From Rathayibacter sp. VKM Ac-2856 (GTDB lineage Bacteria > Actinomycetota > Actinomycetes > Actinomycetales > Microbacteriaceae), in assembly GCF_013205055.1 (NCBI RefSeq), contig NZ_JABMLF010000001.1:1-64000 (forward strand): 64,000 nucleotides of DNA, in the 5' to 3' direction. Positions within the stretch are counted from its first letter, which is position 1; each line of letters begins with the position of its first letter. Both the position numbers and the translations under genes were made by a program. The notes beneath the pieces are model-generated. The model was given only the letters and a program-made list of their open reading frames with translations. It did not search any database and had not been told where the DNA came from. Of the stretch, positions 43,559-53,100 are shown one piece after another.

Positions 43559-45544
43559 TCAGCCGGCGACGGGGATCCAGACCCGCATCGTCGAGGGGCC
43601 GCGCTCGGCCCAGTCGTAGTACGGCGTCAGCGCGACGGGCCAGTGCCCCTCGACGCGACCGGTCCCGGACGGTCCGGACGAGTAGGGCCAGGCGCCCTCG
43701 GTCGGCGTGAGGGAGATCAGCCGCACCTGGACGTCCGAGCCGACGACGCGCGGCTCGACGCCCGCGTCCAGGCGCAGGGTCGAGACGTCCGCGGCGTGCA
43801 GCTGCTCGGGCACGTCGGTCGATTCGAGCGCGTAGACCAGGGGGCCGCGCTCGACGGCGAGACAGCCGCGCACGGCGTCGATCCGAGGATCGGCGCGCAC
43901 GAAGCGCGCGGGGAGAGCGAAGTCCAGCACGATCTCGTCGCCGCGCGCGAAGGTCGCGCTGAGCTCCAGGTAGCCGTCGCTGATCCGCTTCTCCGACGGC
44001 TTCGCCGTTCCGTCGGCGCGCTGCAGCGCGACCTCGGGCTCGGCGGCCCAGCTCGGCACGCGCACGCTCAGGGTCCACGGCGCCGGTCCGCTCTCCAGCA
44101 CCCGGATCGCGATCCTCCCCGCGTCCGGGTAGGCGGTCTCGATCGACAGCTCGATCGCCTGGCCGCTGGCGAGGACGGTGGTGATGCGCGAGGACGCGAA
44201 CTGGTGCAGCTGGATGCCGTGCGCGTCCTTCGTCGCGAGGTAGGCCGCGAGGCTGGCGAAGGTGCGCGCGACGTTCGTCGGGCAGCACGAGACCTCGAAC
44301 CACGGTGCGCGCAGCGACGAGGAAGCGCGCACGGAGGCCTCGTAGGGGTCGGCGGGGGCGCCGGGGCGGCGCTGGTGCAGCGTGTTCGCGTAGTAGAACG
44401 CCCGGCCGTCGCGGGAGGGCGAGGTCGCGACGACGTTGAAGAGCGTGCGCTCGATGAGGTCGGCGTACTCCGAACCTCCGCGGGCCAGCAGCAGCCGCCA
44501 GCTGAACTGCACCGACGCGATCCCGGCGCAGGTCTCGGAGTACGCGCGGTCCGGCGGCAGCTCGTGGTCGTCGCCGAACGCCTCGTCCTGGTGGTGCGAG
44601 CCCTGGCCGCCGGTGATGTAGGTGCGGCGGGAGGCGGTGGCGTGCCACTGACGGCCCAGGGCGTCCAGCAGCTCCTCGTCGCCGGTCTCGACGGCGAGGT
44701 CTGCCGCACCCGAGGCGAGGTAGTTCGCCCGCACCGCGTGCCCGCGCAGCACGCTGGAGGAGCGGACCGGCTCGTCGTCCTGGTAGTAGGAGCGCCCCCA
44801 CTCGATGTCGGCGAGGACGCCGTGGCCCCGGCGCTCGACGAACAGGCGGGCGAGCTCGAGGTAGCGGTCGTCCTCCGTCACCCGGGAGAGCTCGACGAGC
44901 CCGGTCTCGACCTCGGGGTGGCCGCAGACCGATTCGATTCCGCCCTCGCCGAAGACGAGGCAGATCAGGTCGGCGGCGCGTCGGGCGATGACGAGCAGCC
45001 CGTCGTCAGCGCCGGGTCGGGTGCGCTCGCGCGCCACCGCGGCCTGGAAGAGGTGTCCGAGGCAGTAGAGCTCGTGGCCCCACTCGAGGTCCGACCAGCG
45101 CTTCGCCTGCTCTTCTCGGCCGAAGCGCGTGTTGAGGTAGCCGTCCGGCTCCTGGGCCGCTCCTACCCGCGAGACGATGTGCCGCAGGCGCAGCTCGAGT
45201 GCGGGGTCGTCGGTCCGTCCGATCTCCCAGGCGAGCGCCTCGAGGTACTTGTAGATCTCCGAGTCCGCGAACTCGCGTCCGCTGCGGTGCCCTGCGAGGG
45301 TGCCCGCGGCGGCGTGGTCGAAGTTGGGCAGCCAGCCCTCGCGCTCGAGCCAGTACTCGATGTGGTCGAGGGTCGCGGATCCGTTGGTGCGCTGGCGGTC
45401 GGCCCAGAAGCCCGAGGTCAGCTCGACCTCGTCCAGGCCCAGCGGAGTGAGGGCGCCGGCGGCGGGGACGGCGGGAGCCATGGTGCGCGAGAGCGCGTCG
45501 CGGTCGTGGGAGGAGGGGGTGCGGGGGTGAGTGTCGATGGTCAT
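43559..45544 (-). CDS. GH127 beta-L-arabinofuranosidase
   Basis: A 661-residue cytoplasmic enzyme. GH127 enzymes use a Glu and a zinc-bound Cys cluster; here Glu337 lies in SETCAGI (with Cys339) and Cys420-Cys421 in VSCCPTN, matching the Glu338/Cys415/Cys417/Cys418 arrangement known from the Bifidobacterium enzyme. The barrel begins with GFWADRQRTNG and PDGYLNTRFG; GGQGSHHQDEAFGDDHELP is also typical. Two in-frame ATGs exist (45550 and 45544); I prefer 45544, which has AAGGG at 6 bp. It is the last gene of the ABC importer operon, so it degrades the imported arabino-oligosaccharide. Confidence 0.93.
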   Translation of the reverse strand: MTIDTHPRTPSSHDRDALSRTMAPAVPAAGALTPLGLDEVELTSGFWADRQRTNGSATLDHIEYWLEREGWLPNFDHAAAGTLAGHRSGREFADSEIYKYLEALAWEIGRTDDPALELRLRHIVSRVGAAQEPDGYLNTRFGREEQAKRWSDLEWGHELYCLGHLFQAAVARERTRPGADDGLLVIARRAADLICLVFGEGGIESVCGHPEVETGLVELSRVTEDDRYLELARLFVERRGHGVLADIEWGRSYYQDDEPVRSSSVLRGHAVRANYLASGAADLAVETGDEELLDALGRQWHATASRRTYITGGQGSHHQDEAFGDDHELPPDRAYSETCAGIASVQFSWRLLLARGGSEYADLIERTLFNVVATSPSRDGRAFYYANTLHQRRPGAPADPYEASVRASSSLRAPWFEVSCCPTNVARTFASLAAYLATKDAHGIQLHQFASSRITTVLASGQAIELSIETAYPDAGRIAIRVLESGPAPWTLSVRVPSWAAEPEVALQRADGTAKPSEKRISDGYLELSATFARGDEIVLDFALPARFVRADPRIDAVRGCLAVERGPLVYALESTDVPEQLHAADVSTLRLDAGVEPRVVGSDVQVRLISLTPTEGAWPYSSGPSGTGRVEGHWPVALTPYYDWAERGPSTMRVWIPVAG

Positions 45545-45546
45545 GG

Positions 45547-46461
45547 TCATCCCTTGAAGGCGCCGGACATGAAGCCGCGGACGTAGTGGCGTTGCAGGAG
45601 CAGGAACAGGAGGATGCACGGCAGCGCGAGGACGACAACGCCGGCCTCGGTGGCGCCGTAGTCGACGACGCCCTGGACCTGCCCGCGGAGATTGGAGATC
45701 GCGAGCGGCAGCGTCATCCGATCGGAGTCGGTGATGAGGATCAGCGGCGCCATGAAGTCGTTCCACGCGGCGAGGAACGCGAACAGTCCCACGGTGATGA
45801 GGCCGGGCTTCACGGCGGGCAGCAGCACCTTCCAGAGGACGGACCAGGTGGTGCAGCCGTCCATCTTCGCCGCCTCGTCGAGCTCCTTCGGAACCGCGTC
45901 GAAGCCGATCCGCATGAGGAACGTCGCGAGCGGCAGCTGGAACATCGTGAGGACGAGTGCGACCCCGACGAGGGAGTTCGAGAGACCGACCAGGTTGAGC
46001 AGCACGTAGAGCGGGATCAGGAGGGTGGCGTAGGGCACCATCAGGATCGCCAGAGTGGAGAGGAAGAGCAGGTCCTTCCCCGGGAAGGAGAACCGCGAGA
46101 AGGCGTAGCCGCCCAGCAGCGATGTGCCGAGCGTGAGGATCACCGTGAGACCCGAGACGAGCAGCGAATTGCCGAGGTAGACCCAGATCCCCGCCTGGTA
46201 GTCGACGAGAGTCCCGTAGTTGCCGAGCCCCCAGCCGTCGGTCTGGCCGGTACCCGCGCGCGGGGCGACGGAGGACACGGCAGTCCAGATCAACGGGTAG
46301 AGGAAGATCACGGCGAGACCGCCGGTGAGGACGTAGAACGGGGTCTGCACGGCGATGCCGGCGAGGCGCGAGCCGCGCGGCCGCCGCGGCGACGGCGTGC
46401 TCGAGTCCGCGGTGACGATCGCGCGGGTCGAGAGGCGGTCGAGTTCGAGCGAGTTGGTCAT
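45547..46461 (-). CDS. Carbohydrate ABC transporter permease (MalG type)
   Basis: A 304-residue inner-membrane permease with six membrane segments after a 30-residue polar N-terminus. The EAA loop that contacts the ATPase reads ELDEAAKMDGCTTWSVLWKV. The ATG at 46461 overlaps the last base of the preceding permease's stop, and its own stop lies 3 bp before the GH127 start, so the three are co-translated. No ATP-binding subunit is encoded nearby, as is common for CUT1 importers that share an MsiK-like ATPase. Confidence 0.93.
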   Translation of the reverse strand: MTNSLELDRLSTRAIVTADSSTPSPRRPRGSRLAGIAVQTPFYVLTGGLAVIFLYPLIWTAVSSVAPRAGTGQTDGWGLGNYGTLVDYQAGIWVYLGNSLLVSGLTVILTLGTSLLGGYAFSRFSFPGKDLLFLSTLAILMVPYATLLIPLYVLLNLVGLSNSLVGVALVLTMFQLPLATFLMRIGFDAVPKELDEAAKMDGCTTWSVLWKVLLPAVKPGLITVGLFAFLAAWNDFMAPLILITDSDRMTLPLAISNLRGQVQGVVDYGATEAGVVVLALPCILLFLLLQRHYVRGFMSGAFKG

Positions 46462-47360
46462 CAGTCGTCTTTCTTGCCGAAGGAGCGGATCTGCACGATG
46501 TTCAGAACGACCAGCGCGAGCAGCACGATCACCGAGAGGGCGCCGGCGACGCCGAGGTCGTTCTGGCCCTGGAAGGCGACGCTGTAGATCAGCTGCACGA
46601 CCGTGATGGTCGAGTTGTCCGGGCCGCCCTTGGTGAGGATGTAGAACTGCTCGAACGCGAGCAGTGAGCCCGTCACGCAGAGGACGGTGGTCAGCGCGAG
46701 GGTGGGCTTCAGCAGGGGGAGCGTCACCCCGGTGAAGGTCTGCAGGCGCGAGGCGCCGTCGATCCGGGCGGCTTCGTAGACCTCCTCGGGGATCCCCTGG
46801 AGGCCGACCATCATCAGCAGCATGTAGAAGCCGGCGAAGCGCCAGACGATGAGGAAGACCGTCGACCAGAGCGCTCCCTCTGGGGTGCCGAGGAAGGTGA
46901 TGCCCCAGCTCTCCATCAGGCCGGCGAAGGGGCCGGCGAGAGGGGAGTAGAGGACGTAGAAGAGGAGCGAGGCGGAGGCCAGTCCCAGCGCGGTCGGGAT
47001 GAGGAACGCCGTGCGGAGGAAGGTCTTCCAGCGGGTCGACTCCTGCACGATCAGCGCGAGCGCGAGGCTCAGCGAGAGCAGGATCACGGTCGTGATGACC
47101 GTGTAGAGCAGGGTGAAGCGGACGGACGCCCAGAAGAAGCGGTCGGTCACGGCGTCGCCGAAGTTGGTGGGAAAGTTCACCCCGCGGTTCCCGGCGAGCA
47201 GAGGCCAGTCCGAGACGGACATCTGCAGGACGAGTCCGAGGGGGACGAGGAAGAGCAGCGCGACGAACAGAGCCGTCGGGGCGGCGTAGGCCCAGCCGAG
47301 AAGGTGGGGCGGGCGGCGGCGCGGCTTCGTGCGGCCGACGTCGCTGGCGGTTGCTGTCAT
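46461..47360 (-). CDS. Carbohydrate ABC transporter permease (MalF type)
   Basis: A 299-residue permease with six membrane segments starting at LLGWAYAAPTALFVALLFLV. The EAA loop is EEVYEAARIDGASRLQTFTG. ATG 47360 is preferred over an upstream frame extension because the family N-terminus begins 20 residues later. It pairs with the MalG-type permease and the binding protein at 47440; a stable hairpin separates it from the latter. Confidence 0.92.
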   Translation of the reverse strand: MTATASDVGRTKPRRRPPHLLGWAYAAPTALFVALLFLVPLGLVLQMSVSDWPLLAGNRGVNFPTNFGDAVTDRFFWASVRFTLLYTVITTVILLSLSLALALIVQESTRWKTFLRTAFLIPTALGLASASLLFYVLYSPLAGPFAGLMESWGITFLGTPEGALWSTVFLIVWRFAGFYMLLMMVGLQGIPEEVYEAARIDGASRLQTFTGVTLPLLKPTLALTTVLCVTGSLLAFEQFYILTKGGPDNSTITVVQLIYSVAFQGQNDLGVAGALSVIVLLALVVLNIVQIRSFGKKDD

Positions 47361-47384
47361 CGTGTGCTGGCGCTTTCTGATGGG

Positions 47385-47426
47385 CGCGCGGGCCGCAGGC
47401 CTGGGCAAGGCACTGCGACCCGCGCG
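47385..47426 (-). terminator. Intra-operon hairpin between binding protein and permease genes
   Basis: CGCGCGGG (47385-47392) pairs with CCCGCGCG (47419-47426), and the interior CGCAG pairs with CTGCG, so the 42-base segment folds almost completely. Placed just after the binding protein stop, it probably acts as a partial terminator or 3'-end stabiliser giving more binding protein than permease. Confidence 0.6.
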
Positions 47427-47439
47427 GTAGGTGGACGGC

Positions 47440-48735
47440 CTACTGGCCGAGGATCGATGTGATGGCGTCGTTGTCGTCGTCGACGGTCGATCCGTCGCCG
47501 AGAACGGCGTCGCGAACGAGGGTCAGCCAGGGGCTGCTCGGGGCGTTGAAGGCCTGCTGGAAGTTGGTCGAGAACGGGGTGTCACCCTCGGACGCGACCT
47601 CGTTGATCGTCACCAGGCGCGGGTCGAGCTCCGAGTACTGGTTGCTGGCGAGGTCCGAGCGCGAGACGACGTCGTTGTTCTTGGCGAGGACGCCGACCTG
47701 GGCGTCCTCCGACATCATCCAGTTCAGGAAGTTCCACGCCTGGGGGGACTTCTCGGAGTCCTTCGAGATGCCGATGCCGTCGCCGCCCACGAAGGTGGAG
47801 CTGCCGCCGTCGGGGCCCGGGATGCCCGAGACGCCCGCGTCGAAGGGGGTGGAGGCGAGGAGGGTCGCCGGGTAGAACTGCAGTCCGACCTTGCCCTCGG
47901 TGAAGCCGGCCGTCCAGGTCGGTCCCGCCTCGTCCTGCGAGGAGGGGAGAACGGCTCCGGAGTCCCAGAGGTCCTTCCAGGTGGAGTAGACGTCCTTCGC
48001 GGTGTCGCTGGCGAGCAGCGACTCCGTGCCCTCCTCGTTCATGACCTCGTCGCCACCGGCCCAGATGGTCGGGAACCAGGTGAAGACGAGGCAGCCGCCG
48101 CAGTTGAGGCCGGTCGCGGTGCCGTAGGTGTCGGGCTTGTTCAGCGCCTGGATCGCCTTCGCGTCCTCGGCGAACTCGGCCAGCGTGGTCGGGCCCTGCT
48201 CGGGGTCGAGTCCCGCCTCGGCGAAGAGCTCCTTGTTCCAGAACAGCATCGAGAGGTCGAGCACGAAGGGGAGCGCGTACTCCTTGTCCTCGTAGGTGCC
48301 GGCGGCCAGGTGGCCCTCGTTGATCGAGTCCTTGAAGTCCAGACCGTCGATGTTCGAGCTGATGTCCTGGAAGAGGCCCTGCGAGGTCCAGTTCGGCATG
48401 TAGACGATGTCGGCCGCGAACAGGTCCGGGAGGCCGTCGGAGCCGGCGGCGGCGCCGACCTTGGCGACGTAGTCGTCGTTCGGGACGACGGTCAGGTCGA
48501 CCTGGTTCTCGTGGCTCGCGTTGTACGCCTCGACGAGCGCCTTGGCCTGCTTCTCCAGCGGGGCGCGGGTCCACAGCGTGAGCGTCGTGCCGTCGTCCGT
48601 GCCCTCGGCGCCGCCGGCGGCCGGGTCGGCGTTCCCTCCGCTGGACGACGCCGAGCAGGCGGCCAGCGACAGGGCCATCGCGCCGGCGAGTGCGGCGGCC
48701 GCCAGGCGGCGGAACGGGCGATGAGTGGGGTTCAT
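47440..48735 (-). CDS. Sugar ABC transporter substrate-binding lipoprotein
   Basis: A 431-residue extracellular solute-binding protein of the CUT1 type. The lipobox LSLAAC sits near residue 27, so the mature protein is a lipoprotein anchored to the membrane. GTTLTLWTRAPLEKQAKALV, PDLFAADIVYMPNW and FVGGDGIGISKDSEKSPQAW are typical of the family. ATG 48735 follows GGAGAG; the ATGs at 48747 and 48801 are less well placed. With two permeases and the GH127 enzyme, it probably captures arabinose-containing oligosaccharides. The promoter has a candidate LacI operator at 48801-48816. Confidence 0.93.
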   Translation of the reverse strand: MNPTHRPFRRLAAAALAGAMALSLAACSASSSGGNADPAAGGAEGTDDGTTLTLWTRAPLEKQAKALVEAYNASHENQVDLTVVPNDDYVAKVGAAAGSDGLPDLFAADIVYMPNWTSQGLFQDISSNIDGLDFKDSINEGHLAAGTYEDKEYALPFVLDLSMLFWNKELFAEAGLDPEQGPTTLAEFAEDAKAIQALNKPDTYGTATGLNCGGCLVFTWFPTIWAGGDEVMNEEGTESLLASDTAKDVYSTWKDLWDSGAVLPSSQDEAGPTWTAGFTEGKVGLQFYPATLLASTPFDAGVSGIPGPDGGSSTFVGGDGIGISKDSEKSPQAWNFLNWMMSEDAQVGVLAKNNDVVSRSDLASNQYSELDPRLVTINEVASEGDTPFSTNFQQAFNAPSSPWLTLVRDAVLGDGSTVDDDNDAITSILGQ

Positions 48736-48800
48736 CTTTCTCTCCATGACTCTTCTTTGAGTCGATCCGGCGGGGGCTGGTACCGGATCGAACGAAAACA

Positions 48801-48816
48801 CCGAAATGCGTTTCGC
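48801..48816. promoter_or_regulatory. LacI operator between importer operon and LacI gene
   Basis: CCGAAATGCGTTTCGC is an imperfect 16-bp palindrome differing from the perfect GCGAAAGGCCTTTCGC at 50056 at only three positions. It lies in the divergent promoter, 66 bp from the binding protein start and 72 bp from the LacI start. Confidence 0.65.
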
Positions 48817-48859
48817 TCAGTAAAGACGCAACCGCGAGTCACCGTCAAGAGCGGGCACT

Positions 48860-48875
48860 GTTACCGTTGCGTAAC
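48860..48875. promoter_or_regulatory. GTTAC-N6-GTAAC inverted repeat at the LacI start
   Basis: GTTACCGTTGCGTAAC has 5-bp arms around a 6-bp spacer and overlaps the leader immediately before the LacI ribosome-binding site. It may be a second operator or a small RNA hairpin; its sequence does not match the TTTCGC operators. Confidence 0.35.
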
Positions 48876-48887
48876 GGAGGCGAAAAC

Positions 48888-49910
48888 ATGGCGCAAGCAC
48901 GATCCTCAGGATCCAGGACCTCGACCCTGAGCGATGTGGCGAAGCTCGCCGGCGTGTCGATGGCGACGGCGTCCAAGGCCATCAACGGCCGGAGCGTGGC
49001 ACCGGCCACGCGGGTCAAGGTGATGGAGGCCGCGCGTGAGCTGTCCTTCACGCCGAACGCGCTTGCCCGCAGCCTCGTCGAGGGCCGCACCGGCACCGTC
49101 GGCATCCTCACCAACGACCTCGAGGGCCGGTTCGTCATCCCGATCCTGATGGGCGCCGAGGACGCGTTCGGCGCCGGAGCGGTCAACGTCTTCCTCTGCG
49201 ATGCCCGCGGCGACGCGATCCGCGAGCAGCACCATCTCGCGGCACTGCTCAACCGCCGCGTCGATGGGATCCTCGTCGTCGGCAGCAGCACGAACCCCCG
49301 CCCGTCCCTCGGGCACGACCTCCCCGTCCCCGTCGTCTACGTCTACGCGCCGTCCGAGGATCCGACCGACGTCTCTCTCGCCGCCGACAACTACCAGGGC
49401 GGACGCCTCGCGACCGAGCACCTCCTCGGGCTGGGCCGTCGGCGCATCGCGCACCTCACCGGCGATCCGAGCTATCAGGCCGCGCAGGACCGTGCGCGCG
49501 GCGTGCGGGACGCGATGCGCGACGCCGACCTCGAGCTCGTCAGTGACGTGATGTTCTCGGAGTGGTCCGAGTCCTGGGGACGCGACGGCACCGCCGTGCT
49601 GCTCGAGCGGCACGCCGATCTCGACGGCATCGTCTGCGGCTCCGACCAGATCGCCCGCGGCGCCCTCGACAGCGCCCGCGACCTGGGGCGGAAGGTGCCG
49701 GAGGACGTCGCCGTCGTCGGCTTCGACAACTGGCTCGTCCTCGCCACCAACGCCCGGCCCCAACTGACGAGCATCGACGCCGATCTGCAGGAGCTCGGGC
49801 GCGCCGCGGCACACCGCGTCTTCGAGGCCATCGGGGGAGCACCCGCCTCCGGCGTGGAGCATCTCCCGACCCGGCTCGTCATCCGCGGCTCCACCATCGC
49901 CCGCCGCTGA
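48888..49910 (+). CDS. LacI family transcriptional regulator (arabinoside/secreted hydrolase regulon)
   Basis: A 340-residue LacI/GalR repressor. The HTH is at residues 13-35 (LSDVAKLAGVSMATASKAIN) and the hinge helix contains PNALARSL. The core domain has GSDQIARGALDSARDLGRKV and VAVVGFDNW, the usual effector site. ATG 48888 has CGGAGG at 7 bp. It is divergent from the ABC-GH127 operon. Palindromes of the type GCGAAA-N4-TTTCGC in its own intergenic region and before three other secreted-enzyme genes suggest that it controls the region. Confidence 0.93.
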   Translation: MAQARSSGSRTSTLSDVAKLAGVSMATASKAINGRSVAPATRVKVMEAARELSFTPNALARSLVEGRTGTVGILTNDLEGRFVIPILMGAEDAFGAGAVNVFLCDARGDAIREQHHLAALLNRRVDGILVVGSSTNPRPSLGHDLPVPVVYVYAPSEDPTDVSLAADNYQGGRLATEHLLGLGRRRIAHLTGDPSYQAAQDRARGVRDAMRDADLELVSDVMFSEWSESWGRDGTAVLLERHADLDGIVCGSDQIARGALDSARDLGRKVPEDVAVVGFDNWLVLATNARPQLTSIDADLQELGRAAAHRVFEAIGGAPASGVEHLPTRLVIRGSTIARR

Positions 49911-50055
49911 GGCCTCGTCCACGCGAAAGGGCGACGGGTCTGATGCGCCCTCGCCGCTGCCCTTGCCGACGGCCTCGTCGACGGCGGTCGAGCTCGGCCG
50001 TCGCCGGGAGTCGGCGTCCCCGTCTTGACGACACGGCGATCGACGGTCTTTACTA

Positions 50056-50071
50056 GCGAAAGGCCTTTCGC
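50056..50071. promoter_or_regulatory. Perfect LacI operator, site 1 of the DUF5695-like gene
   Basis: GCGAAAGGCCTTTCGC is a perfect 16-bp palindrome 122 bp upstream of the gene at 50193, in an AT-richer block that looks like a promoter. It is the best match to the set of sites at 33541, 43350, 48801 and 50108. Confidence 0.75.
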
Positions 50072-50107
50072 CTGTTTCTTCGCTCGAGCTGATTCTCCGT
50101 GCTTTCG

Positions 50108-50123
50108 CGAAGAAAATCTTTCG
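50108..50123. promoter_or_regulatory. LacI operator, site 2 of the DUF5695-like gene
   Basis: CGAAGAAAATCTTTCG is an imperfect palindrome of the same length, centred 52 bp (five helical turns) from the perfect site at 50056-50071. Paired sites at integral-turn spacing are typical of LacI-type loop repression. Confidence 0.5.
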
Positions 50124-50192
50124 TGGATCGTCGGCTGCTCGATCAGCCGCGTCCGCGCGCATCCCTTTCCCATCGACGTGAAAGAAGAGCTC

Positions 50193-53100
50193 ATGACCGT
50201 CCCCTCCCCGTCCTCGCCGGTCGACCCGGAGTCCTCCGCTCCGGGACTGCGCCGCAGGTCCGTCCTCCTCGGAGCGGCGGGCGTCGCCGGCAGCGCGGCT
50301 CTCGTCGCCTCCGCCGCCCCGTCCGCCGCGTTCGCCCTCGGTCCGACCGCCGACCTCTCCTCGCCTGCCTTCGACTTCCGCGTCGACCGGGCCACGGGAG
50401 GCGTGTTCGTGCTCTCCGACCCGCGCGACGGCTACGGCACGAACTACGTCGCCAACCCCGACATCCGGCCGATCTTCTCCGTCGACGACTCACGCTGGAC
50501 CGGCGACGCCGTCTTCTCGGTCCGCAAGGGGGCGGCCACGGGCGGGACCGCGATGGTCACCGGCCGCTCGGACGACATCCGCACGGTCTCGACCTCGGCC
50601 GACACCGTCACCGTCGCCTACTCCGGCCGCGCCGCCGATGCGAACGGCATCCGCGACTTCGCCCTCACCCAGCGCTACCAGCTGACCGGCGCCCAGCGCG
50701 ACCGCGTGAGCTGGACCATGACCCTGCGCAACACGTCGACCGAGTCGCTCGAGTTCCTCGACGTCGGCATCCCCTTCCTCATGAACGCCTGGTGGGACGG
50801 CGGCAACCAGACGGGCATCTACGAGAAGAACGTCGCCCGGCACTCCTTCGTCGGCCGCGACGGCTCGTACATCACCTGGCAGCGGCCCAACGGCGACGGA
50901 TCGACCCTCGTGCTCGTCCCGCAGGACGGCACGTCGCTGGAGTTCAAGAACAAGGCCCGCCCCGGCGAGGGGCCGTTCGCGGAGCAGGACCCGTCCTGGG
51001 AGGGTCTCGTCGAGTTCTACCTCCACTCGGCGGCGTCCGTCCCGCAGCGTCGGAACCAGGCCGGCACCTACCTGCCGACGAGCTCGCTGACCCTCGCGCC
51101 CGGGCAGGAGAAGACCTACGGCTTCACCTTCCGCTGGGCCGCGGACGCGACCGATCTCCGCGACGTGCTGTTCGACGCCGGGGTCGTCGACGTCGTGTCG
51201 CTGCCCGGGATGGTCGTGCCGACGGACACCAAGGCGACGCTCGCCGTGCGGGCGAAGGCCGGGATCACCTCCGTCATCGGCCAGTCCGGCCGCGGAGTCT
51301 CCGTCGTCGCCAAGGGCACCCGCAACGGCTACTCGCTGTACGAGGTCTCCCTGCCGCAGCTCGGCGCGAGCACCGTCACGGTCACGTACGGCGGCTCGAA
51401 GACCTCCGTCCTGCAGTACTACGCCATCGAGCCGATCGAGAAGCTGATCGGGATGCACGCGAACTTCATCGCCACCAAGCAGCAGGCGAAGACCACCCGC
51501 AGCTACAACGGCGCGTTCCTCCAGTGGGACATGAGCAACCAGAAGCTCGTCACCTGGGACGACTACCCCGGCGGCGGCTGGAAGGAGTGGATGGCGGGCG
51601 GCGCCGACGACCTCGGCCTCGCACCCGCTGTCTTCCTCGCGGAGAAGAACATCGACACCCCCGTCGCCGCCGAGATCGCGGCGGTGGACACCTACATCGA
51701 CACCTTCATCCTCGGATACCTGCAGGGGAGGAAGGACTCGTCCGGTCAGCCGACCTATCAGGTGTACCGCTGGTACGACGGCCGCGACGGCACCCCGAAC
51801 GACCAGGGCGTCTGGCGCACCTACAACTACGTCCACATCGCGAACACCTACTATGCGATGTACCGCATCGCGCAGATCACGCCGGCTCTGACGAAGCGCT
51901 CCGCCACCGACTACCTCAGGCTCACCTTCAAGACGCTCGAGGCCATGTTCACGAAGATCCCGCTCCCCAGCCCGATCGGAGACGGCGCGATCAAGCACGG
52001 GATGATGGGGGAGCACACCTACCCCGACATCCTGAACGCGCTCCGTGCCGAGGGGATGACGGCCGACGCCGACTCCCTCGAGCGGTTCCTGCTCCCGAAG
52101 CGCGACTTCTTCTTCGCCGAGAAGTACCCGTTCGGCTCCGAGATGAGCATCGACACGACCGGCTTCGAGGTGTCGTACACGCTCGCCAAGAAGTACGGGA
52201 ACCGGGCTCTCGCCGACAAGGTGCAGAAGGCCTCGCTCACCTGCCGCGGCATGCAGCCGCTCTGGTACTTCTACGGCTCCGACAACCGCCACATGGGCGA
52301 GTCGTGGTGGAACCTCGGCTACGAGTGCCAACTCGGCGCCTGGCAGCAGCACGACTACCTGCTCACCTACGGTGATCCCGCGGGCCGGGACTTCGCCGAT
52401 TCCGTCCGCTCGACCAACGGCGCCTACCTCTCCGGCTGGGCGAACATCAACTCCGGGCAGATCAGTCCGCTCGCTGGCAACATCGGCGCGGCGTCCTGGA
52501 TCTACCAGAGCGAGAAGGGCACCAACGAGTACGGGTTCATGCCGATCCTCGACGGCTGGTGGGCGTGGTCGGGAGAGGCCGCACTCGGCTTCTGGGGCGG
52601 GCTGCGCTCGGCCACGGCGACGGTGATCGACGACCCGATCGTGGGGCCCTACGCCTACGGCGCGGACATGACGACGACCTCGACCGGCGTCGTCCTCGTG
52701 CCCAAGGACGGCGTCCGCCGCAGGATCACCCTCTTCACCCTCGGCAAGCTCGACATCCGCATCGAGCGCGGCACCTACACGCGGGCCGAGATCCAGCAGG
52801 CGGGAGCGGACATCCGCCTCACCCTGCGCAACACCCGCGGCGCGGGCTTCGCACCGCTGATCGACCTCGTCAACCTGCCCGCAGGGAGCTACTCCGTCAC
52901 GGTCGACGGCGGGGCCGCGGTCGGCACCGTCCGCAGCGACGGCCGTTCCCCGGTGCGGGTCGCGGTACCGAACACGAGTGCTGCCGCCCCGGTCGTGCGC
53001 ATCCTGCGCGACCAGAACCTCGCAACCGCAGCGACCGCTACCGCGTCGTTCACCGCCGCCTGGAACCGCGTGATGGGCCTGAACGACGGATCCGAGCCGA

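Noticed and set aside
43392-43619. 75-codon plus-strand ORF between the large glycosidase and GH127
   Set aside because: It has no ribosome-binding site, overlaps the GH127 coding region and contains operator half-sites instead.
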